From positions 56,643,883-56,707,882 of the forward strand of contig NC_064436.1 in the NCBI RefSeq assembly GCF_023343835.1: a stretch of DNA of 64,000 bases, given 5' to 3'. Positions 53,593 to 64,000 of the stretch are shown here, one piece after another (the stretch's first letter is position 1; each line of letters opens with the position of its first letter). Below the pieces are notes generated by a model. It saw only the letters and a program-made list of their open reading frames with translations. It was not told the DNA's origin and ran no database searches. The stretch comes from Lagopus muta (Eukaryota; Chordata; Aves; Galliformes; Phasianidae). The translations under genes were made by a program, and so were the position numbers.

Positions 53593-56500
53593 CGCAAGGT
53601 GTGGAGTGTTCCTTATAAATTATGCAGGTGATACTATTTTGAGAGACACAAGCATTTTGGAGACATGCTTTTGCAAAGCATACTTGATAAATGAGTAAAT
53701 TCCTAATCAAATATACAAAGTTAAGGAAATGGAAGTGCTAAAGAGGGAAGAATCAAATGTAATAAAAAATAGTATTAATTAAAAGCAACATAAAGACCAC
53801 CAGCGAACAATAGCCTGGATAACAGAAGATTCTGGAATTTGCAAAGACACAAATATACCAAGTATGCACCAAAGATGGAGTGCTCTTTCCAAAAAGGCAA
53901 ATTCAGCAGTGCACCAAGAGGAACACTCTTGGCACGACCAGAGAAGCCATCAGCTTGCTTCCTTCAGGAAGGTGGTACAATCACACACTGGCACAAGGGA
54001 ATGGAGTTTCTTAAGGGTATATACAAATTATGGAGATGTTGGAAGAGATAAATGAAAACCTGACTGTTAGGATAACTTTGAAGGGGCTGGGTTTTGATCC
54101 AGAAAACAGAAGAACAGAGGAAGGACATGGTAACATGCTCCAGTGCATGTTCCAGTATTTGAACAGTGCTATAAAAACAGAGACAATCAATTATTCTCCA
54201 TGTCCACTGGGGGTAGGATAAGAAGAACTGAACCCAGTTTGCAGAAAAGAGTATTTAGGTTAGATATTAGGAAATGTTACTAATTATGAGCATAATTAAA
54301 CTTTGGACCAGGCCTCCTAAGGGACACAGGGCATCTGCTCTTGTTCCAGACAGTGCTGGACAATGCCTAGGGGGGCTCTGGACGTTGCAGATGGGAAATG
54401 GGGCCGAACCCCCTCCCTACTCAGTGTCTGTGATGCATTTCTGGAGCTCTGAGATGCAGTGCCCAAATGAAACAATATTCTTGATGCTGCTCTCTGTCCT
54501 AGCAACTGTCTGTTCTCTGTAGCAACTTCTAGACAGAAAGCAAGGGGCTAAGCTAAAAAGTTAGCTCCACCTGGTTGAACAACTCAATGTACGGCTGAAT
54601 AGAAGTGCTCCAGAGTTATGTTTTATTTTGGTCGCAAATGAGTTCAAAATGACTTCATAGTACGATCAAAGCACTGCTAAATCTGGGCTAAACCTTTTCC
54701 TGCCCACTGAGAAGAAATGACATTCCGCAGATTTGAAATACAGCAACTGAGGCTGCCTGGATACAAAGGTTAACCTAGACAGATTAATATGAGCCCGCAT
54801 AAATCTCTTAATGCTATTCCAAATGCTAATAGTGACTGACATTATAGGGTTTCCTGGAACTAATTTAGGAAGACGAGAACAGTTTGCAATAAAAAAATTG
54901 TTTATCTAATAAGAAGAGCAAAATTCTTTAATTACCAGGCAATTTAACCAATTATGATCTCATTTAGTACAGAAATCATTTCTAAACACAGAATACTTCT
55001 GTCTGATTTCCCAGACGCTGCACTATCCTGCACAGTGCTTTCCAAGCAGAGATTCAGATGTGTTGACAAAACCCTGGGAGAAAGGCAACTCTTATTACAA
55101 CCATTTTTCTCTAAGTTAGGGAGGAGGGGGCAGATAGATGCACAGGAGAGCTTTTAGCTTTGCTACGGCTGTCCCCCAGTCTTTTGTTTCAAACCCTGAA
55201 ACAGACAGCCCTGCTTCAGAGGAAATGAAACTCTTCTCCTCAGCACACAGGTGTTCCATGGAGATGCGCTTGAAGCTTTTTGCCCATGCACACTCTTCCT
55301 TTTTATTTCTTTTATAGAAATGACAAATGTGAGACTATTGTGGATCTGGCAGAGGCATAGCTCAAGTTGTAAGAGCCTTGGGGAGCTGAGCCATTTGACT
55401 GTGAGTAATCCTAGCTCCCAAACAGAATGTCAGAGCCTGGTAGTATTGCAAATCCTGCTTCAGCAGCAAGGAACACTGTGGAAGATTTTCTCCCTCCCTA
55501 AAATTGGTGAGAAAATGTATACTGAAAATCTTTAGGCACCCAATTATAAAATGTACTAGCTTGCTCCTCCATCACAGTACTTCAGTGTTAAAAATGAAAT
55601 TTGGTTTCGCTGTCAAAATCAAAAGACAACATATTCAGCCTACTGTCTTTCAGAAGCAGCAAAAAGGCTGCAAAAAATGAGTACTGAAGTGGTTATATTA
55701 TACAGAGTCTTATGCTGGAAATTCAACTGGGAGGTTTTTTCAAGGGCTGTGTCAGTAAATACAAATTAGTAACATTTGATGTACACCAGAACTCTGGGTT
55801 GGCTGACAGCTACACACAGGTAGAACTCCTCTCGTGGGGTTTAAGTAAACTGCATTCCAGTTCCAGAGCAGACTTTCCTACTCACAGATTTCACATGGGC
55901 AGGAAATGTTTGTCATGTCATTTCTCTGCTCTCACAATTTGGCAACAGTTGAGTGGAACTGACCTGCATACTTTTTTATAATGTTTTGCTGGGTTTTGCC
56001 CAGTATATTGAGATACATTGCAAGCTACTTGAAATATATGTAGTCATAAAACCAGCCTGCAATGTGCATGTTTAGTAATACGAAACAGCTGCTAAAGAAA
56101 GCTCAAAATACATCCAATGTGCACTTTTTAATTGTCTGCTTGTACTGCATCAGCCCTCGGCTCATACAGAATATATAAACTAATATATAAAATGTTTTAC
56201 TACAGTGCGTTGCGGAGTACTTTTTACAGGATGATTGCTTCTACAACTGAAATACGATTTGGGAATTTATTTCTTTTCCTCAGTACAAATAGCAACAGCT
56301 ACAAATCTGCCAAAGCAAATATATAAGCCTGTACAGAAGCAGAGGCAGCTTGTGGTGTAACAGAAAGTGATCTGGCAGCCTTGGAAAAGCTTTCCTAAAT
56401 GTAGTGAAAAGTCCCCTCATCTGGACATGTAAAGTGAGACACATCAAAACAACTCTAATCCTTTGGTACTGTGGGACTGTTCATAGCTCTTATACAGCTG

Positions 56501-59500
56501 TTCAAAAGAGTAGAAATGAAATTGGAAGCTGGATGTAGACAAGTAAATTAAAGCTAACAGTTTTATTTGTTAATAAGGGAACAAGTGGCCATTCAGACAG
56601 TTCATATTCCCACAAAGATCTGCTGCTGTCTGAAGTCTTCCCTCCAGAAGTCTGCTGTGCCTGATGAGTTTGATGTTGAAACCAGTATGTGAGCCTCCAT
56701 GACTTGATGTATGTTGTACGTATGAATCACACGCAAAGCAGTCAGAACAGTCCTCCCTGGCTCAAAAAACCACGAAATAGCACTTCATCATTCATTTTCT
56801 TATTAGACAAAGAGCAGACCAAAAACCACAGGACTTGATGCAGGTGATGAGTAAGTACTAGGATGAAAGTTTCGTCTTCCCTTCACCCAGACTGCGTTCA
56901 AACTCTGTTTTCTGTGCCTGCGTGGCCAAAGGACGCGCTCAGGTGAACAATGTCCTGCCTGGCTCCCGGGGCTTCAGCATCCCTTGAAGATAATACATGA
57001 TCTAATACATTCGCAGCCAGAGACTGAGCGAAGAGCAAACCAGCATAACAACGATGATGTGCCCTGGCTGCACTCACCAGCACGACCGTGAGCTCAAGCA
57101 CAGAGGCAGGGAAGTCTCAGCCTGCAGCGGGGCAGATCCAAGTGGCACACCGAGGTCCTGGGTGTGAGGCTTGCTCCTACTCAGGCTAGAGTTCAAGAGT
57201 ACAGTTTAGCTTTAGGGCAGCGAGAGCCTCAGGCACCCTCCAACACTGTGTTTCTTGTTCGCAAATACTTTGTGTTGCCATGAAATACTTTAATGCGGAA
57301 AATAATTTGACATTCTGACTTGCTAAAAGGCAAAGGAGCTCAGCTAAAGGTCAGCTTCTCTTCTTTATGTTTTTACCAGTGGGAACATTTTTTCCCTTCC
57401 CTGGTCTTTCATCCTTTAATCAGCAGGGAGGTCAAATACAGAAAATAATGAATTAATGAGAATACTAGTAAAAAATCCCATCTCCTCCATAAAATTCTGA
57501 AAACATTTTCCTTAATAAGAAAAAATCCATTACATTACAGAGGAGAAAATGGCATTTATGCTTGAAGCAAGTTACCATCAGGGCTGGAATCTTCTCTTGC
57601 TCAGCCCTAATAAAGATTTTTGTGCCAGCCCTGAGAGGGCTGAGAAACAAGCTGCGAGGTGGCAGAGGAGAAGCTGCACATCTGCTTTGCATGATAACAG
57701 CGCGTGGGGAGCAGGCTGCCTTCCCAGTGTCAATGGAAAGCAAGGCTTCAGGATTGGAAGGGACAGAAATACTGCTTCCTTTAAGTGTGCACTTTAACAA
57801 ATGAGAGGAAAAAGCTCACGACTGAGCCCAGAAGCATAGGCTGAGTTATAAGAAAAAGTGTTCTCTGCCACTCTACAAGAAACTTAGTGATCAGACACAA
57901 AGGACTCTGCAAAGGACTAATAAGAGTCACCCTATCCTGTTAATAAATGCTCAGCTGAGGTACGGTCTGTGTGAGATAAATAGTTACCTCATGCAGTTCA
58001 TTTGAGGAGACTTGCACTAGTTGTAAAGTTAATAATAGAAACTGGGGCGAAGGGGCCTTGTCAGGTTAACACTGTGATGTGTGCTGTTTGTGTGCTCCCT
58101 GCAAGACGTTGTGAGTTGTGGTGGTGTCATTCTCCCTGGAAACATAATGAACAGATGGATGCTTCCCTTTCTGGTACTTTCTTTTGCTACCAATATTCTA
58201 TATTGATATTAAAAATAACCTTCTCCCAATCTTCTTTACTCCTGTCAGGCAGAATTTACTCCAGAGCAGACAGACAAAAGAAGGTCACTGCAGCAGCTAA
58301 GCTCATAAGGTAGGATTACGTTTTGTGGGAGGCATGGGAGAACTACACTGCATGAGGGGACTTCTGCATATCGAAGGGTCACTCACAGAGAGGAAAATGG
58401 ATCCATTTCTTCCTGAAAATTGACTTCTGGGATCAACATGTTTGCTTCTGTGCTAGCTTTCAGGAGTGCACTCAATTTGGCTGATTAATTATTTCTGCAG
58501 TGGTTTGTTCCTACTGATATACAGATACTCACTTTAATACCTTGTCTAAACTGTATGTTACAGCCTTTCCTGCCTGTGGGATTGCACAGGTCCTAGCTTT
58601 TGTGGCCACATCCTCCATCAAGCTGCTTGTTACATACAGCTGCTGCAGAGATCCCATGATCCAAGTCTCTGCATCACTGCAGCTGGAGTAGCTGTTAGCC
58701 ATTTCTCCCCAGTCTTCTTTCAAAAAAACATTAGAACCTGGGCAAGCTCCTTTTGTTCCAGGGCCAAAAGGAGATGTGCCTTTCCCATTGTAATTTCAAG
58801 CTTCTTTGACACACTAATTTATCAGAATGCCACACATCAAGACTTGCAAGCAAAAATAAAACATGGAGATGATGGCAAAATTGGGTGGGGGGAGCTCAGA
58901 GAAGAAGTGACAAGTGCAGAGCACATGCATCATGCAATCCCTGTCATTTTGTAACTTTATCTCTGAAATCTGTTAGAGCAACTAGTAGTGTTTTCCATCA
59001 GATGAAAAGAAATGAATATAATTCTTAAGCTGTTTGAGCAGTTGTCATGCAGATCTATCACAGTTGTGAGGAGGGGGCAGAGCGCAGTGTAATGGCAAGG
59101 CGTATAGCTGACAAAGCACCAGCTCTGTGAAGGCGTGAAGTGATGTACAGCGGCATAAATCTTGTGTTCGGATGAAGGCAAGCTTTACTGAGATTATATC
59201 ACAAACTGGCATGAATCAAAGGTCTACAATGAAATGCCATGCTATTTGCTAAGTCTGAGAATGAATGTGAGTCAGATTGTCTATTTCCTTTATTCTTTTC
59301 CCTCAGGAGTAAGAAATTTAACAAATACATTGTAAGCTATAGCACACAGCAATTGTGCTGTTTCCCACCATTCTTATAAGTCCTGATCCTTCCTTTAAAA
59401 TTTCTGTGGGTGGTGTATAATAGTGCGACATGTTCTTTCCTTGACTTTTCCCTGCCTCCTGTCACCCCAGCCCCTATTTTCCCAGCATCTGCAGAGTCCG

Positions 59501-61901
59501 GGCTACAAACTCACACAGACCATAATCCTTTAAGCCTCACATCCCACAGGAGAATTAAGGACAAGGCAACTGTGGATGTCAGAGAGGGGACAGACAACAG
59601 GGACAGGAACATGAGCAGGGGGAGGATATGGGTACATGGGCAGGCACTGAGTGCTGCCAGGTTGGTTGTGAGGGCCTGTATTTCTCCTGCCCCTGTATTT
59701 CTGGCTCAGACAGAGGGCAGGGCTAGGCAGAAAGAAGAGTCAGGAGGCAGGGAAGGACTTTGAGGTTATAATCCATAGAAACTTGAGAAAAATGGTAACT
59801 GGGGTACAATGTATGTAAACCACGTATCTCTACAACCCCAGCGCAGGGAAGGCACGCTGTTTCTCTCTCCCACATTCATGCACGCTTCTCTCCCTGACAA
59901 CACTCAGAAAACAGCCAGGGGAAGTCTAAATGCAACATAAGGGCTTTTTAGCCTCAATCTTTTTCTTTCTGGGAGAGGAGAAGGTTGGACATCTGATCTT
60001 AGCTCTCTTCAGGCAATGCTATACCTAGCGCAACTATGACTAATGAAAAAGGTTATTTATCTAATAGACCTTTAATCATAGGCACTGCTTAAAAATCAAT
60101 TACATGATACAGCTTATAGTTAAGCTCTAAAACTCGTGTATCTTCCTGTTATCTGAGGATTTTTCTCTGAGATAACAGAGATGATTGATACTCAGCCAGA
60201 TTTCCAAATGCTCAGTGCAAACAAGCACAGAGCAGGTTTCTTCATCCAGCTGTTCCTATTTTGGACACATATTTCAGAGCAGGTTTTCAAGGGCCTTAGA
60301 ACCTACTGCGCTGTGGTTTGACAGAGCACTTCCTCACTGATGTCAGCAATGAGGGGTTTTACTATTCTGGGGACCGGAGTGCTGAGATCATTTAAAAGTT
60401 CTGACCACAAAGGATAAAGACAGAGGGTGTCTTGATGAATTTTAGTCCAAGTGTCCCAAAACAGAAAGGACCACAGGAAAAAAAAAATGTGTGGTCCCTG
60501 GAAGAGAAGTTTTCTTGATATTCTTTCAGCCTGCTCTGACTGTGTGCAGTTTTCACACGTTCCCTTTTTCAGATGTGGCAGCAGCGCACGTGCAAATCTG
60601 GTAGCAGCATGTTCACGGCCAAATGTCAGGCAGGTAAATGTGCAGCCAAGCAAACCTGGCCTACGCTGTGACATGGACAGGGACTGCAAGCTGGTGCAGT
60701 ATTTCCCACTTCACAGTTGTCCACCCCTACCTGACATGCAGAAGAAACATCAGGGAAAGGTCAACAGCTGCTCAGAGCACTTTCAGGCCAGACATACACT
60801 TGGCTTGCCAGCAATACAGTGGGAGGCAGCTGAAGAGGTCAGGCTTTCATCCACCGTATCTCAGTGACACATTAACCAGGTCTTTCTCAGAAAACACATT
60901 TTTAGTACCTAACATGGATAATGTTCATCAGGAAACTGGTGTTGCCTTAGTTTGCTGAGGAAGCACCTCCATTAACAGAGCTGCTCTTGATTTAGTCTAG
61001 TTTGAACTCTTCTGTGTGAACTCATGTCCTTTTCCTGTAAATATAGTTGTATGTCCTGCTTGCAAACTGCAGCCACATCTCACTTAACAGCCCTGTGGTA
61101 GCCTACCATTAACCTCTACTAAATCTATTGCGTTAATTAGTAATCCAAAAGAAAATCTTAGTGTCTTCAGCTCCAGAAGGGCTCAATGTCCTTAATTTTC
61201 ATTCAACACGCTTCTCTTCCATATTCCCACATGGCTATCTTTGATTTCTGGCTTACTCTTCTGCTGTTATTTATTGCTGTAGCTATGTGCCTTCACTCTG
61301 CAGTTTAAAATCAGTCAAATGGCACCAAGATTCAGCTTCTCTCTTCTAACACTGCACAGAAGTGCTAGAAATCAAACCCACCAGATCATTAGATTAATAG
61401 TGTTGGTTACATGCAGCCTATTGTTTGGAAGGCAAATTCTCTTGTATTTAGAAAATTTTCATCTGGAGCTTAAGAAGGAGCTGTACTTCTAAATTTGAAG
61501 ACTATCTGCCTAACTTAGCACACTTGTCCATTTGCAATCGTTTTCTGTGTCTCACCAAAACTATAGCATCACCTGCCTTTGACACACTGCTTGGGTACAT
61601 AGGAGAACTGTAACAAGAGCTGAGGCAAGAGCCTCTGGCTGAGCTCTGTGCTGTACTCTCCAGCTTGGGTTGCAGCACTCAAGCTGAACAATCCAGGAAC
61701 TGTGCTGGTCAGAACAGTTGTTCTTTCTGTGTGGAGCCAATGTGGCAGCTTGTTCTACAATGTACAGTGCTGGCAAATGCCCTGAGTTGAAATACAGGTA
61801 AAATTCAGCCATGCCAAATACTGCTTGTGAGAAAAAATATTCAATCCTTGGTCAAAGTTATAATAGCAAGACAGCCTCCTGCAATAGCAGAAGCCTTAGT
61901 T
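53593..61901. other. Long intergenic stretch without CR1
   Basis: About 8.3 kb with no gene, RNA or clear mobile element. AT-rich blocks with homeodomain- and GATA-like sites (54780-55010 and 60030-60180) look like possible enhancers, but this is impression only. Confidence 0.5.
60146..60178. repeat. Inverted repeat of two GATA-type sites
   Basis: CTGTTATCT (60146-60154) and its reverse complement AGATAACAG (60170-60178) flank a 15-base loop. Each arm contains an AGATAA motif, and another TTATCT lies about 90 bases upstream. Confidence 0.75.
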
Positions 61902-62180
61902 TCATAGAATCACAGAATGGTTGGGGTTGGAAGGGACATTAAGGCCCATCCAATTCCAACCCCCTGCAGTGGACAGGGCTGCCACTCACCAGCTCAGGCT
62001 GCCCAGGGTCCCATCTATCCCTGGCATCTAGGGATGGGGTACCCACAGCTTCTCTGGGCAGCCTGCCCTAGTGTCTCACCACTCTCTGAGTAGAGAATTT
62101 CTTCCAAACATCTAACCTAAATCTCCTCTCTTCTAGGTTAAAGCCCTCCCCCTCCCATCCTTGGTATCTTTCTACTTGCA
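61902..62180 (-). mobile_element. CR1 LINE 3' fragment next to the CpG island
   Basis: TCATAGAATCACAGAATGGT, TGGGGTTGGAAGGGACATTA, CCCCCTGCAGTGGACAGGGC and CACAGCTTCTCTGGGCAGCC in reverse complement. It resembles the copy at 3742. It ends about 450 bases before the right-hand CpG island. The right boundary is approximate. Confidence 0.92.
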
Positions 62181-62599
62181 CGAAGTCATTTCCATCAGTG
62201 TCCTCTCCATCAGTGCTTTCAGGACCTCTGAGGAGCCAGTGTGGTCCTGGATGTCCAGCAGAAGTTCCTGCTTTGCCCTGAGTGGTGATGCTGGGCAGTG
62301 GAGGGTCTGGTAAGAGTTGTAGAAATTGTTCCCAAACCCAATGACTTGATATTGCAATGAGGGGTGCAGTTTTGAAATACCAAAACTGCAAATAAAAATC
62401 ACAGAGGGCAACTGAGGAAAGCGCAGGAGCCTTTGGAAGTGTGTTACTGTGGCATGGCATAAGGAAAGTTGCATCTTGTCTGACCGAGGTGTCACTGGGC
62501 TCAGAAACAAAGTCACTTTGAAGAAAAAACATGGACTCCAATCCCAAAAGAGGCGATAACCTTGTCAGGAAAGAAGGGCATCCACCGGGAGGAGTGAAA

Positions 62600-63670
62600 C
62601 GAGATGTTCTTACAACAACTGATGAGAGAGGTAACCCGGCGGGGAGGACAGCCGTGCCCGCGCTGCCGCAGCCCGCCCAGCAACAGGTCGCGTCCGCAGC
62701 GCACCCACCGCGCCGCAGCCCGGCCCGAGCCCCCGGGCCGCCCCCACGGCGCCCAGTGGGGCGAAACGCCTCACGCTCCTCCTCTTCCTCCCCCTCTCCC
62801 TCCTCCGGCCCCGGCCCGCCGGGGTGGTCCCGCAGCCCGGCCCGGGGCAGAGCCCGCCCTCCGTAATCCATGCGCGGACGGCACCGCCGCTGCGCTCTGA
62901 GGCGGAGCGGGCCGAGCCAGGACCGTCTCCCCGACCGCGCTCCGCCGGTGAGTGCCGGGCGCGGTGTGCGCGGGGAGGGGCGGCAGGTGGGGCGGGGCTC
63001 CTCCCGCTGCGGGCGGCACAAGTGCTGCCCTTCCCGGAGAGAAAGTGCGGCGGCGGCGCGGGAGAGCTCCTTCCTCGGGAACCGGGTGAGGGGAGCGAGC
63101 CGGGAGGAGGGCTCGGTTTGGGTGCCGGGAGAAGCCGGTTGTGGGAGCGGAGGGGATGGCTCCGGCTGCGGGAAAGGAAGAGGCTGCGGCACGGCGGCGT
63201 GCGGGGAGCCAGGGCGGGTCCGCCCGCGGAGGAGAGCCGGGCGGCGGGGACGGGGAGAGAGGAGCGAAGAGCTCCGGGGATGTCCGGCCCCTGGGTGGGG
63301 GGGCCCTCCGCATTGCTTCGTCGCGGGGAGGAAACCCCCCGCCTCGGCGCTGCGGCGGAATGGTGGCTGCGGGCAAGGAGGGCGGCTCGCCCCTTCCCGC
63401 CGTGGGAGCGCGCTGCGGCGAGTGCCGCACCTGGGGCGGCTCGGCCTCTCCGCGGCGAGGGGAGCGCGGCGGGGCGGCTGCGGCGACAGGCATCGCTTAT
63501 CGCCATCCGAGCGCCGTGCAGGGGGAAACGGCCGGAGAAACTACCGAGCGGTCCGCGTTCCGGCAGAGGCAGAGCTGAGGCGCCCGCGCTGCTGTGCGGA
63601 TCGAGGACTTGGCGGCGTGGCAGGGGGCTGAGCCTCGCCGGCGCAAGTAATTGTAAAGATGAGGGAAACT
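62600..63670. promoter_or_regulatory. CpG island, probable promoter and first exon of the next gene (candidate PROM1)
   Basis: About 1 kb of strongly GC- and CpG-rich sequence with several GC boxes (GGGGCGGGGCTCC near 62991, GGGGCGGC near 62978). Possible + strand donors are GTAACC at 62631, GTGAGT at 62948 and GTGAGG at 63086. The long open frames on both strands reflect base composition. No protein is recognised, so any exon here is probably untranslated. In other amniotes PROM1 follows TAPT1 in the same orientation, which makes PROM1 the leading candidate; that assignment is inference. Confidence 0.6.
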
Positions 63671-64000
63671 TGGTCCGAGCTGCGAGGGAGCGCAGTCCGG
63701 TCTGCTGTTGGGGCTGCGCTCAGCCCTCGCTCGTTCCCGTTGCCGAAAAGCAATTCTAATTATGGGATGGCTTTGTGGTGTTCAAGTGATGCTGAGGAGT
63801 GCTCTCCCAAGAAAAGGCTTTATGAGCACCGGGGTAAACGCATCGCTTAGCCTCATATTAGGTATTTGGTTTTGGATCATTTAGTGAAAACATAAACTTT
63901 TAGGCAGAAAGTCAGAGCGGTAGATCTTCTGGGAAGATATCTCACTTGGAGTTTATTTGTGTGCATATGTTAGTAAACTGCTGTGACTTCTATAGCAGCA
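63671..64000. other. Sequence right of the CpG island
   Basis: CpG density drops quickly. This is probably the first intron of the gene driven by the island, with nothing recognised. Confidence 0.4.

Noticed and set aside
57647..57660. Second CTCF-like motif around GCGAGGTGGCAG
   Set aside because: Only about 11 of 14 positions match, with mismatches in the conserved left part.
60303..60867. Overlapping open frames of about 130 codons on both strands
   Set aside because: No recognisable family, no splice context, and equally long frames on both strands.
62068..63192. 374-codon open frame on the minus strand
   Set aside because: It starts in CpG-island sequence and runs into a CR1 fragment. 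The composition is Arg/Pro/Gly from GC bias, no domain is recognisable, and several frames on both strands are open over the same bases.
62824..63759. 311-codon open frame on the plus strand of the CpG island
   Set aside because: Same GC-bias effect (Arg/Ala/Gly-rich, no known domain); overlapping frames are equally open.
63758..63880. Short ATG-started frame right of the CpG island as a first coding exon
   Set aside because: The 40-codon translation does not resemble prominin-1 or any protein I know, and no clear donor keeps it open.

Overview
This window is vertebrate nuclear DNA, most likely from a bird and plausibly a galliform such as chicken. Two things point there: interrupted genes with GT-AG introns, and at least eleven CR1 (chicken repeat 1) LINE fragments, several still carrying the (ATTCTATG)n-type 3' tail. 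No bacterial, phage or plasmid features were seen.

Left half (1 to about 37,080, + strand): nearly all of one gene, TAPT1 (transmembrane anterior posterior transformation 1). I resolved 14 coding exons whose phases join without a break into 531 visible residues plus a stop at 35229-35231. The start codon lies just left of the window, inside a CpG island. The 3' UTR runs to a canonical AATAAA at 37058. TAPT1 is a multi-pass membrane protein of the TAPT1/Emp65 (DUF747) family, linked to primary cilium formation and skeletal patterning. Intron 5 has textbook U12 (minor spliceosome) signals at both ends. Intron 4 holds a candidate cassette exon that would introduce an early stop, with a perfect 14-bp-arm hairpin just upstream. 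Introns 1, 3 and 11 each hold one CR1 fragment, and intron 1 also holds a frameshifted, coding-like antisense segment.

Middle (about 37,100 to 62,600): a gene-free interval of about 25 kb. I see eight CR1 copies in both orientations, including one of about 0.9 kb that preserves decayed reverse-transcriptase coding sequence, plus homopolymer tracts, a few palindromes and AT-rich stretches that could be regulatory.

Right edge (about 62,600 to 63,700): a strong CpG island with GC boxes and several possible + strand splice donors. It is probably the promoter and untranslated first exon of the next gene. Synteny in other amniotes, where PROM1 lies downstream of TAPT1 in the same orientation, suggests PROM1, but no PROM1 coding sequence is in the window.
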